A stretch of 38,312 bases of DNA from JBBQRS01 sp038214535 (GTDB lineage: Bacteria > Chloroflexota > Anaerolineae > CG2-30-64-16). The stretch spans positions 1-38,312 of the forward strand of contig JBBQRS010000041.1 of assembly GCA_038214535.1 (NCBI GenBank), written 5' to 3'. Of the stretch, positions 31,313 to 38,312 are shown piece by piece; positions within the stretch are counted from its first letter, which is position 1, and every line of letters starts with the position of its first letter. The translations under genes were made by a program, and so were the position numbers. Under the pieces are notes generated by a model that saw only the letters and a program-made list of their open reading frames with translations, was not told where the DNA came from and did no database searches.

Positions 31313-32554
31313 TTATACCCCTGCCTCGGCTCGGCATTCCTGCACGGCCTGGACAACCGCCTCGATGTCCTGGCGCGTGAGGTTCGACGCCGAGGGCAGA
31401 TAGAGGCCGCGTTTGCACAGGTCCTCGGAGACCGGGTAGCGCTCGCCGCGATACTGGTCGAAGTAGATTGGCTGGCAGTGCATCGGGATGAAGAAGGTGC
31501 GCGTCTCGATGCCGCGCTTCGCCAGGCCCTGCCGCAACTGGTCGCGCGTTAACCCGAATTCTTCCTCCAGCAGGATGCCGTACATCCAGAAGACGTTCTT
31601 CGCCCACGAGGCCTCGGGCGGCGTCACGATGCCGGGAATCTCGCTCAACAGTTGCGTGTAGTACGCGGCATTGGCGCGCCGGGCGTCCACGAATTGCTCC
31701 AACTGCTCGGTCTGCGCGAGGCCGATCGCCGCCTGCAAGTTGGTCATGCGATAGTTATAGCCGAGATACTTGTGCCAGAAGTGACGCTCGTGGCTGAAGG
31801 CGTGGTCGCGCAGGTTCCAGGCCAGCTTGGCGACATCCTCGCGATTCGTCGTCACCATGCCGCCCTCGCCGGTGGTGATGATCTTGTTGCCGTAGAAGCT
31901 GAAGCTGGCCGCGTCGCCCAGGCTGCCCACGGGGCGATCTTTGTAAAGCGCGCCGTGCGCTTCGGCGGCATCTTCCAGCACGAACAGCCTGTGTTTCGAC
32001 GCAATCGCGTTCAGCGCATCCATATCTACGGGGTGGCCATAGGTGTGCACGAGGACGATGGCGCGCGTGCGTGGGGTGATCTTGGACTCGATCTGCTCGA
32101 CATCCATGTTCCAGGTGCAGGGTTCGGCGTCCACCAGCACCGGCTTCGCGCCGAGGTAGGTGACCGAGTTGGCGGTCGCGATCATCGTAAAGGTAGGAAT
32201 GATGACCTCATCGCCCGGCTCCATGCCGAGGGTCGCCAGGGCAAGGTGCAGGGCGACCGTGCCGTTGGCGCAGGCCACACCGTAGCGCGTCCCCACCTTC
32301 TCGGCGAAAAGGTTCTCGAACCGGCGGATGTAGCTGCCCGCAGACGAGATCCAGTTGGTCTCCACGGCGTCGGTGATGTACTTCAACTCGTTGCCGCTCA
32401 GCGTCGGCTCGCAGACCGGGATGATGGGGCGGCGCGGGGTCGCGCCGAATTGCGGGATTGGGTTGACCGCCGCCTGCAACACGGGTTCCTGGCCGGGGAT
32501 GATGTCGGCCAGATCGCCCATCTCTTCCAGTGACAATTCATGCGGTTGTAACAT
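31313..32554 (-). CDS. DegT/DnrJ/EryC1 PLP-dependent sugar aminotransferase
   Basis: A 413-residue fold-type I aminotransferase of nucleotide-sugar or glycan synthesis (perosamine/bacillosamine-type). IPVCEPTLSGNELKYI (45-60), ACANGTVALHLAL, the PLP-binding Asp195 in VLEDAAEAHG, the catalytic Lys224 in SFYGNKIITTGEGGMV, and NYRMTNLQAAIGLAQ are all present. The N-terminal 42 residues exceed the family norm; an internal start is possible, but upstream GGAAGAG supports the ATG. It lies at the end of the glycan gene group. Transfer of an amino group to a 4-keto or 3-keto sugar is expected; the sugar is unknown. Confidence 0.88.
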   Translation of the reverse strand: MLQPHELSLEEMGDLADIIPGQEPVLQAAVNPIPQFGATPRRPIIPVCEPTLSGNELKYITDAVETNWISSAGSYIRRFENLFAEKVGTRYGVACANGTVALHLALATLGMEPGDEVIIPTFTMIATANSVTYLGAKPVLVDAEPCTWNMDVEQIESKITPRTRAIVLVHTYGHPVDMDALNAIASKHRLFVLEDAAEAHGALYKDRPVGSLGDAASFSFYGNKIITTGEGGMVTTNREDVAKLAWNLRDHAFSHERHFWHKYLGYNYRMTNLQAAIGLAQTEQLEQFVDARRANAAYYTQLLSEIPGIVTPPEASWAKNVFWMYGILLEEEFGLTRDQLRQGLAKRGIETRTFFIPMHCQPIYFDQYRGERYPVSEDLCKRGLYLPSASNLTRQDIEAVVQAVQECRAEAGV

Positions 32555-32594
32555 GCTCTTCCAGACTCCTGTACGGAAATTCTATTTTTGACTC

Positions 32595-32680
32595 GTAGTC
32601 TAGCCCCTTGTAGGTGTCGCGAGTGGGCGTCCACGAGGGGCTAGACTACCAGCGTAGTGAACAGCGCCCACGAGGGGCTA
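32595..32680. repeat. Family B palindrome, copy 3 plus extra half-site
   Basis: GTAGTCTAGCCCCTTGTAGG (32595-32614) pairs with CCACGAGGGGCTAGACTAC (32631-32649) with two mismatches, and a further half-copy GCGCCCACGAGGGGCTA occurs at 32664-32680. The core matches 19140-19199. It fills the gap between the DegT start and the GT2 stop. Confidence 0.8.
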
Positions 32681-32691
32681 AATTTACGGTT

Positions 32692-33438
32692 TTAGGCGTG
32701 ATCCGGGTTGGTCCCGTCACGGAGCCGTTGCCCCGCCAGGACGAACACCGTTGCAACGTATTTGCGTCCTCGGCGCACATAGTCCAGGGTGTTACCGCCG
32801 GTCTTCGATTTGCCGGAGAAGCGCGCGCCGCAGGCATAGGGGACTTCGTCCACGCGCAGGCCCAGCATTTGCGCGCGTGCCAGCAGATCAATGCAATACT
32901 CGCCGTAATCGCCGCGCAACTGAATTCGATCGAAGACGTTGCGCTTTGCGGCGACGAACCCGCTGGTGTAATCGCGCACGCCTCGGCCCAACAGGGTTGA
33001 AGCGGCCGTGTTGATGGTGACGGAAAAGGCGCGCGCCATCAGGCTGTGGCCGGGGTCGCTGCCGCCCGCCACGTAGCGCGACCCGAGGGCGATGTCCGCG
33101 CCGTCTTCCAGCCGCGCCAGCAGTTGCGGAATGACCTCCGGCGGCATCGCCAGGTCGCAATCCATCCACGAAACGGCGTCGGTATCTGCGGCTTGAATGC
33201 CGGCCCAGATGGCCGAGGTCAGGCCGCGGGCGTCGGTGCGCCGCAGCAAATGGACGCGCGGATTGTGCTGCGCGATGCCTTCCACCACCTGCCACGTGCC
33301 GTCGGGCGAGTCGTCGTCTACGACCAGCACCTGTACCGGTTCGCGCACGTGTTGCAGGATGCCGTCAATGAGGATCGGGATGTTCTCGCGCTCGTTGTAG
33401 GTCGGTAACACGACCGTGAGCGAAAGCGGGTTAGCCAT
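32692..33438 (-). CDS. GT2 glycosyltransferase, dolichol-phosphate mannose synthase-like
   Basis: A 248-residue GT-A enzyme without transmembrane segments. VVLPTYNERENIPILIDGIL (9-28), VVDDDSPDGTW, WMDCDLAMPPEVIPQLL (metal-binding DxD-like DCD) and ALGSRYVAGGS match polyprenol-phosphate mannose/glucose synthases, which load sugars onto a lipid carrier at the inner membrane face for later use by GT39/GT-C enzymes. The next two operon genes are GT39 proteins, a meaningful partnership. The start ATG at 33438 is chosen; longer frame reading is shadow. A -10-like TATCAT lies 8 nt upstream. Confidence 0.85.
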   Translation of the reverse strand: MANPLSLTVVLPTYNERENIPILIDGILQHVREPVQVLVVDDDSPDGTWQVVEGIAQHNPRVHLLRRTDARGLTSAIWAGIQAADTDAVSWMDCDLAMPPEVIPQLLARLEDGADIALGSRYVAGGSDPGHSLMARAFSVTINTAASTLLGRGVRDYTSGFVAAKRNVFDRIQLRGDYGEYCIDLLARAQMLGLRVDEVPYACGARFSGKSKTGGNTLDYVRRGRKYVATVFVLAGQRLRDGTNPDHA

Positions 33439-33487
33439 GATTACGCCATGATAACCGAAAACGCCCGCCGTGTCACAGCGCAGGGGT

Positions 33488-35434
33488 TCATTTGGTAATC
33501 TCAACATTGCCGCAGGGTAGCGTTTCGTTCGCATCGTTGCGCAGGTTGACGCTCAGCCGGTAGACGCCGGGGGGCGTCGCCGGGTTGAGGTTAACCTCGA
33601 AGTCGGCCCGCACGATCTCGCCCGCGGCCCAATCTGCCGCCGGGTTGCGCTCAAAGCTGTTGCCGACGCGCTCCAGGCTCTGCCCCCAAACTTGACCGGA
33701 GTCATCTAACAGTTGAGCGACCGGCAGGTGTGGCAACTGCGCGGCGGAGCCGGTCGGCGTCCAATACGTCCTCACATGAATCCAGTTGCTCGGCGGGTGA
33801 AACAGGTCGTCAGTCGCCGAGAGGCGCACCGGCTGGAAAGCACAGCCCAGCAAGCGGACGCCTGCGTCCGCCGCTTCGCCGCCGCTCTGTAGCCCTTGCG
33901 GAACGGAGTCCGGGTTATCATTTTGCAAATAGCCGCGAATCGCGATGCCCGGCGGGAACACCTCGGTGATGAGGGGGTCACGCGCGGCGAACCAGTGGGT
34001 AACCAGCCCATGCGGGTCAAGCTCGTCGGCGTGCGACTGCACCAACCAGACGGCATCGAACTCCGCAAGCCCTTCGAGCGGGGCTTCGATCTGCTCGCCG
34101 GACGAAAGCGGATCGGTGAACGGATAGAACACCGGTTGCGCGCCGCGGAAATAGCGCTCGAAGGCCGGATGCACGTAATCTGCCTGGATCAGAATGGCGT
34201 CGTTCGGCCCGGCGTGGCTCTCCACGAAGGCGGCGGCCTCGCGCCAGGCTTCCTTGCGGTTCTCCGGCGACCAGAGATAGGGCAAGGCGACGACGTTCAC
34301 CGTGAGGGCGAGCGCGACCGCGACCAGCGCGACGGCCCGGCGCTGCGTTAGTAGCCACCCCGCTGCGCGCCCCCAGCTCAGACAAAGGGCAGGGACGATG
34401 AAGATGAAGTAGCGCGTTTCGGCGAACACCGTGCGGTCACGCGAGAGCAAAAATCCGCCCGCCAGCACCGGCAATGCCAGCCAGACTGCCAGCAGCAGCC
34501 CGCCCACCGGGCGCGTCGCCGGGTAGAGGGGTTCGTCGGGTTCAGGCTCAGGGGCCAAAAACAGCCCGGCAAGCGCCAGGATCATGGCTATGCCGGTCAA
34601 AAACTGTTTGACCCCCTGCGGCCAGTCCGGCCACCCCAGCGTGTAAACCTGCATCAAGGCCAGAAGCGGGGGCAGCATCCCGGAGAACGCCTTGCCCGGC
34701 TCGGACTCGGCCCCGCTGACCAGCCAGGCCGACCGCGCCAGCGGCAGGAAGAGCAGCCCGACCAGACCCGGGGCGAACAGCCCCGTCAGGCTGATCCGCG
34801 CGAATCCCGCATTGCCACGCGTGCGCCACGCGATGATGATCAACCAGACGAACGCTACCGGCAACAGGAAGGCGCTGAAGAGATAGGTGTAGAGCGCGGC
34901 GGTGAAGCCGAAGACAATGCACGCGGCGGCCCACAACAAACCGGCGCGCCCGCTACCTGCATCATCGGCCAGCCGCACGATGCCATAGAGACCGATGAGC
35001 GCGAAGGTCGTTGCGGGCATGAACATGCGCGCTTCCTGGCTGTACCAGATCAGGAACGGATTCAGCGCGACGAAGAGCGCCCCCATGACCGCCGCAACGC
35101 GCCCGCCCAGCCGCAGGCCGATGCCGTGCGCGGGCAAGACGGCGAACGCGCCGAGGATCGCGCCCAGCGTCCTCACGGCGATATCGCTGCCCCCGAAGAG
35201 ACCCGACCAACCGTGCAGCATCAGGTAGTAGAGCGGAGGGTGTTTGTCTTCCACGAGCGCCAGGCCGACGCGCCAGATCTGACCGACGGGCTTCGCGGCC
35301 CAGACGGTGCTCATCACCTCATCGAACCACAGGCTGTGATAGGTCAGATGATAGAGACGTAGCGCCAGGGCGAGGCCGAACAGGAGCGCGGGCGCGAGCC
35401 AGGTCGCCCGGGTGGTCGAACGCGATGACTTCAT
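33488..35434 (-). CDS. GT39-family (PMT-like) membrane glycosyltransferase
   Basis: A 648-residue multi-spanning protein: a first membrane helix, then LTYHSLWFDEVMSTVW with the acidic DE pair of GT-C/GT39 enzymes in the first outer loop, about ten hydrophobic segments across the first 400 residues, and a large soluble C-terminal portion. It should transfer a sugar from a polyprenyl-phosphate donor (as made by the GT2 gene next to it) to an acceptor on the outer face. The ATG at 35434 overlaps the methyltransferase stop by 4 nt; a long upstream frame to 36088 is an antisense-type shadow of that gene. The acceptor (protein, lipid or polymer) is unknown. Confidence 0.8.
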   Translation of the reverse strand: MKSSRSTTRATWLAPALLFGLALALRLYHLTYHSLWFDEVMSTVWAAKPVGQIWRVGLALVEDKHPPLYYLMLHGWSGLFGGSDIAVRTLGAILGAFAVLPAHGIGLRLGGRVAAVMGALFVALNPFLIWYSQEARMFMPATTFALIGLYGIVRLADDAGSGRAGLLWAAACIVFGFTAALYTYLFSAFLLPVAFVWLIIIAWRTRGNAGFARISLTGLFAPGLVGLLFLPLARSAWLVSGAESEPGKAFSGMLPPLLALMQVYTLGWPDWPQGVKQFLTGIAMILALAGLFLAPEPEPDEPLYPATRPVGGLLLAVWLALPVLAGGFLLSRDRTVFAETRYFIFIVPALCLSWGRAAGWLLTQRRAVALVAVALALTVNVVALPYLWSPENRKEAWREAAAFVESHAGPNDAILIQADYVHPAFERYFRGAQPVFYPFTDPLSSGEQIEAPLEGLAEFDAVWLVQSHADELDPHGLVTHWFAARDPLITEVFPPGIAIRGYLQNDNPDSVPQGLQSGGEAADAGVRLLGCAFQPVRLSATDDLFHPPSNWIHVRTYWTPTGSAAQLPHLPVAQLLDDSGQVWGQSLERVGNSFERNPAADWAAGEIVRADFEVNLNPATPPGVYRLSVNLRNDANETLPCGNVEITK

Positions 35435-36138
35435 CGGGGCGGCTCCGCGCGCTCTGCGACGCACAGCAACGAGAGGCCGAAGGGCAAATCGTGGCCGCGT
35501 AACCAGTGCGCTTCCGCATCGAGCAGATCGAGCAGTGACCGGTTGAGGGGATCGGGCAAAGGGCGCACATCTACCCCGCTGCCCAGCCCGGCGCGCGCCA
35601 GCAGGCGGCTGGTCATGGCTGCCGGGAAGAAGAGCGTGTTGGCGTAGGTCAGCCGATGCACTTCCAGACCCGCCGCGCACACCAATGTTTCGAGCTGGCC
35701 GCGGGTGAAGCGGCGCTCGCCCCCCCAAAATACATCGTGTGGGCCTTGCAGCCAGGCATAGGCCGGGACGCGGATGACGACCAGCCCACCCGGACGTAGC
35801 ACGCGATACATCTCTAGCAGGGCCGCCGCGGGCTGGACTTCGCGCTGATCCAGCAGGTCGAGGGCGTGGACGCGGTCGAAGGTGGCGTTCGCGAAGGGGA
35901 GCCGGGACGCCTGGCCCAACACCAGCGGGCGATAGAAGATGTGCGCCGCGCTGCGGTCGAGGCCGACGCCGCGCACGCCGGCAGGCAGCTCGACCAGATC
36001 CCAGCCCGGCCCACACCCGATATCCAGGACGCGGCCCTGCGCCGGGCCGGACACTGCGCCGACGACGTGGCGCATCCCTGCAATCCACCAGTGCCGGTCG
36101 CCGTGCAGCGCCAGCACAGAACGATATTTGTCGCTCAC
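35431..36138 (-). CDS. Class I SAM methyltransferase (methyltransf_11-like)
   Basis: A 235-residue protein beginning with a GTG that overlaps the upstream gene's stop (GTGA). The N-terminus HGDRHWWIAGMRHVV resembles the conserved (E/D)RHWWF motif of glycan- and lipid-modifying methyltransferases; motif I VLDIGCGPGWDLVEL, acidic GLDRS, and RPGGLVVIRVPAYAWL follow, with the motif after VHALDLLDQ. Sugar O-methylation or lipid-head methylation is plausible because it is embedded between two GT39 genes. The exact substrate is unknown. Confidence 0.82.
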   Translation of the reverse strand: MSDKYRSVLALHGDRHWWIAGMRHVVGAVSGPAQGRVLDIGCGPGWDLVELPAGVRGVGLDRSAAHIFYRPLVLGQASRLPFANATFDRVHALDLLDQREVQPAAALLEMYRVLRPGGLVVIRVPAYAWLQGPHDVFWGGERRFTRGQLETLVCAAGLEVHRLTYANTLFFPAAMTSRLLARAGLGSGVDVRPLPDPLNRSLLDLLDAEAHWLRGHDLPFGLSLLCVAERAEPPR

Positions 36139-38204
36139 TCTACGTTGATTGTCCCCAGAATGATGTGATCTGCGCCGTCCGGCTCGATGGTTTGCGCGCG
36201 AACGCCGCCGGTCGCCGAATTATACAGACCGACTTCGATCTGATACTCACCGGGCGGGATATTCTCCGGTAAAAGAATCTGATATTCGTCCAGGATCAGG
36301 TCGCCGGGCCGCCATGCGGTGGTCGGCAGGCTGCCCTGGCCGGGTTGTGCGTCGCTGCCGGCCCATTGGGTTGCGCCGTCCGCCCCAGGTGGGCCGATGA
36401 TATGGGTGAAGACCGTCCAATCGGTTGCGGGCGCGCCCTTGACCGCCCACCACAACTGGAGATAGACGATCTCGCCGGGTTTGTAGGTTTCCAGATTGAG
36501 GTCATAACCCTGTAGATCGAATTCGGGCCAGCGCACATCTGCGGCGTGTTGCGGCGTGCGCGCCATTGCTGCGCCGCCCGGCACGGTGAGGACGCGCGCG
36601 TAGGGTGCGCCGGTTCGATCATCGAAAACGGCGGTTTCCTGCGCGGCAGGGAACAATTCCGTCAACAGGCCGGCGCTGCGGAAGTCTTCGTGCTCGATGA
36701 TCACGTAGTCGGCTCTTTCCCCGGCGAAGACGCCTGCCGGGATGAGCACGGCGTGGCGACCGTCGAAGTAGCGCGCAGACGGGCCGTCGCGCCAGGCGAA
36801 GGCCAGGGTCATGTCTCCGGCCGAGCGCGGCGTCACGAGGAGCGCCGCGTCCGCCGGGTGCGCCAGCCCATAAGCGCCGATCTGCCAGAGCCCTTCGTCG
36901 TAGGCGTAGAAAAGCGCCGGGTCACGCGCCCACTTTGCAAAGTATCCGGTGATGCTCAGCACGGCGCTGCCGGCGATGATCGCCGCGACGACGGTGGCCC
37001 GGCCCAGTTGTTGTAGTTGCGCCATGCGTTGCGCCGCTTCGACCGGGTCTGCGCCGGCAGCCTCCACGCGCCAGGGGATCGGCGTCGCCGGACGTTTCCC
37101 ATCGGTCGTGCGGCCCAGGATTGCGCCCAGCCCCACGCCGCACAACACCGCGACGACGGGCGTTGCGCCCAGCGCGCGCCGGAAATGCGGCGCGAACTCG
37201 CTCAGGAGCGTCGGCAGCAACATTACGCCCAGGGTCAAGAGCAACCCCGTCCAGATGGGCTGCCGCCAGCCGCGCAGCGCGACCAGGATGCCGATGAAGA
37301 AGGGGATGCTCATCAGGACATCGAGGGCGGGCGCGCCGGGGATGTTGTTGCGCGGGTCGAGATCGCCGCGGAAGTTGAACATCGCCAGCGTCGGGACGAT
37401 GCTGCTGACCGGGCCGGATTCCGGCGTGTCGCCCACCCCGGCGGCGATCTGGCTGGTGCGCAGCAGGAATTGATCGGGGTGTTGGAACCAGTGCCAGGCG
37501 ATGGGCGTAATGACCAGCGCGCCGACGACGCCGGCGATGAGGACGCCGCGCAGGTTGGTGCGCAAGAGATCGCGGCGTTGCAACGCGACGAGCGCAAGTA
37601 AGCCGAGCATCACGAGGGGGAAAAGCCGCCCGGCGGGATACGTATACAGCCCCAGCCCCGTGACCGCGCCCGCCACGGCCCACGAGACCGGGCTGCGCGT
37701 GCGCATCCCGCGCCAGAAGGCCCACAGGATGATCGTCAGTTCGAGCGGCACGAGGATCGGCTCGATGCCCACGCGGCTGAAGAGGATGTGCCAGCGCATG
37801 ATGGCGAGCACCAGCGCGGCGAAGAGCGGTGTGGCCGCCGCCGCTCCCACGCGCCACGCGACCAGTTCCCGCCCCAGGCCGTAGATGAGCGGGACCGTCA
37901 ACGTGCCGATCAGGGCCGCCACGCCGCGCATGACCTGCGGGTCCGCGCCGAAGATGCGGAAGGCGATGCTGGTGAGGTAAACGAAGAGCGGCTCGACGCC
38001 GAAGTTGCCGGAGAAGAAGACGGGGTGATAGCCGGAGACGGTCATCACCCGCCATGCCTCAAGCGCCTCGTAGGCTTCGTCGTAATGGAAGCCCGGCGGG
38101 GTGGCGTCCAGGCGATAGAAGCGCAGGAACGCCGCCAGCAGGGTGATGAGAGTCAGTAGAAGAAGGTCGAACCGCGATCCGGTTCGACCGGACGAATCGT
38201 GCAT
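36135..38204 (-). CDS. GT39-family membrane glycosyltransferase, large
   Basis: A 689-residue protein with about 11 hydrophobic segments. RFYRLDATPPGFHYDEAYEAL (28-48) carries the acidic Asp-Glu pair of GT39 enzymes in the first periplasmic-type loop, and FGVEPLFVYLTSIAFRIFG and RVGIEPILVPLE add family-like helices; a soluble C-terminal region (from about 460) ends the protein. It probably uses a polyprenyl-phosphate sugar donor. Operon leader: a -10 box at 38216-38211 ends 6 nt before the ATG, so the mRNA may be leaderless. It differs from the shorter GT39 of the same operon mainly in the C-terminal domain. Confidence 0.8.
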   Translation of the reverse strand: MHDSSGRTGSRFDLLLLTLITLLAAFLRFYRLDATPPGFHYDEAYEALEAWRVMTVSGYHPVFFSGNFGVEPLFVYLTSIAFRIFGADPQVMRGVAALIGTLTVPLIYGLGRELVAWRVGAAAATPLFAALVLAIMRWHILFSRVGIEPILVPLELTIILWAFWRGMRTRSPVSWAVAGAVTGLGLYTYPAGRLFPLVMLGLLALVALQRRDLLRTNLRGVLIAGVVGALVITPIAWHWFQHPDQFLLRTSQIAAGVGDTPESGPVSSIVPTLAMFNFRGDLDPRNNIPGAPALDVLMSIPFFIGILVALRGWRQPIWTGLLLTLGVMLLPTLLSEFAPHFRRALGATPVVAVLCGVGLGAILGRTTDGKRPATPIPWRVEAAGADPVEAAQRMAQLQQLGRATVVAAIIAGSAVLSITGYFAKWARDPALFYAYDEGLWQIGAYGLAHPADAALLVTPRSAGDMTLAFAWRDGPSARYFDGRHAVLIPAGVFAGERADYVIIEHEDFRSAGLLTELFPAAQETAVFDDRTGAPYARVLTVPGGAAMARTPQHAADVRWPEFDLQGYDLNLETYKPGEIVYLQLWWAVKGAPATDWTVFTHIIGPPGADGATQWAGSDAQPGQGSLPTTAWRPGDLILDEYQILLPENIPPGEYQIEVGLYNSATGGVRAQTIEPDGADHIILGTINVE

Positions 38205-38210
38205 GGGGTC

Positions 38211-38216
38211 ATTTTA
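38211..38216 (-). promoter_or_regulatory. -10 box of a probable leaderless promoter
   Basis: TAAAAT on the minus strand (38216-38211) ends 6 nt before the ATG at 38204 and no Shine-Dalgarno is present. The box context GGTAAAAT is identical to that preceding the gene at 8999. Confidence 0.5.
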
Positions 38217-38260
38217 CCACAATGGCCCCCATGAAGCGCGCAGGGAAAACCTGAATTCCC

Positions 38261-38312
38261 GGAGTCGAGGCTTCAGCCGGTTGGGTGCGTGTTTATCGCC
38301 AAACCGGCTGAA
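38261..38312. repeat. Family A palindrome, copy 4 (cut by the window end)
   Basis: GGAGTCGAGGCTTCAGCCGG plus TT (38261-38282) is followed by a 19-nt loop and the start of the complementary arm, AACCGGCTGAA, which reaches the window edge at 38312. The left arm is identical over 21 bp to the copy at 14926. Confidence 0.8.

Noticed and set aside
35434..36088. Upstream extension of the GT39 frame by 218 residues
   Set aside because: It lies entirely within the methyltransferase gene and is Arg/Pro-rich; the ATG at 35434 with a 4-nt overlap is the normal coupled start.

Overview
The window is GC-rich, gene-dense bacterial chromosome and almost entirely housekeeping sequence. The gene set and protein texture (short sigma-70 RpoD, standalone infA beside rpsU, a bacterial translin-family protein, an Asp-type MurA, L,D-transpeptidase, UbiE/UbiX, EntS-type MFS) suggest a free-living Chloroflexota bacterium, probably Anaerolineae-like. 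This placement is inference from gene content, not a search.

Layout. 1-613: the 5' end of an IS630-like transposase gene cut by the window edge, a long perfect hairpin repeat, then a strong sigma-70 promoter and a structured transcript that ends in an intrinsic terminator just upstream of rpsU. 614-3735 (+): rpsU, infA, a SAM methyltransferase whose leader carries a perfect parS site (1371-1386), and the primary sigma factor rpoD. 3837-3871 is a bidirectional terminator. 3887-8999 (-): a putative leaderless operon of membrane protein, gyrB, GT4 glycosyltransferase and HAD hydrolase. 9128-11335 (+): SAM hydrolase and murA. 11423-14807 (-): ECF S-component, ABC ATPase, ABC permease, ubiE and ubiX. 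15019-16137 (+): an AIR-synthase/HypE-like gene behind a consensus promoter. 16214-30311 (-): a DUF624-like membrane protein; a PepT-like peptidase and alpha/beta hydrolase pair; an operon of B-box membrane protein, MFS exporter, recN and penicillin-acylase-family protein; hisS-nadK; an MDR oxidoreductase; an L,D-transpeptidase; and a translin-family gene. 30628-31155 (+): a zinc-ribbon membrane protein. 31313-38204 (-): an envelope-glycan-like cluster of GT39, methyltransferase, GT39, DPM1-like GT2 and DegT aminotransferase.

How the parts relate. Information processing (S21, IF-1, RpoD, GyrB, HisRS, RecN) is mixed with wall and envelope building (MurA, L,D-transpeptidase, the glycosyltransferases), quinone cofactor supply (UbiX, UbiE) and NADP supply (NadK). 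Genes inside operons are tightly coupled, often by 4-nt ATGA or GTGA overlaps. Several starts look like TTG codons behind strong Shine-Dalgarno sequences, while several operon-heading genes begin 5-8 nt after a -10 box and may be leaderless.

Most notable observations: the perfect parS site; the candidate promoter-to-terminator small RNA before rpsU; several families of long intergenic palindromes, including a perfect 50-bp one; MurA with Asp in place of the fosfomycin-target Cys; the bacterial translin gene; and an ECF S-component joined to a NitT/TauT-type ABC pair without a binding protein. I see no tRNA, rRNA, CRISPR array, prophage or obvious defence island.
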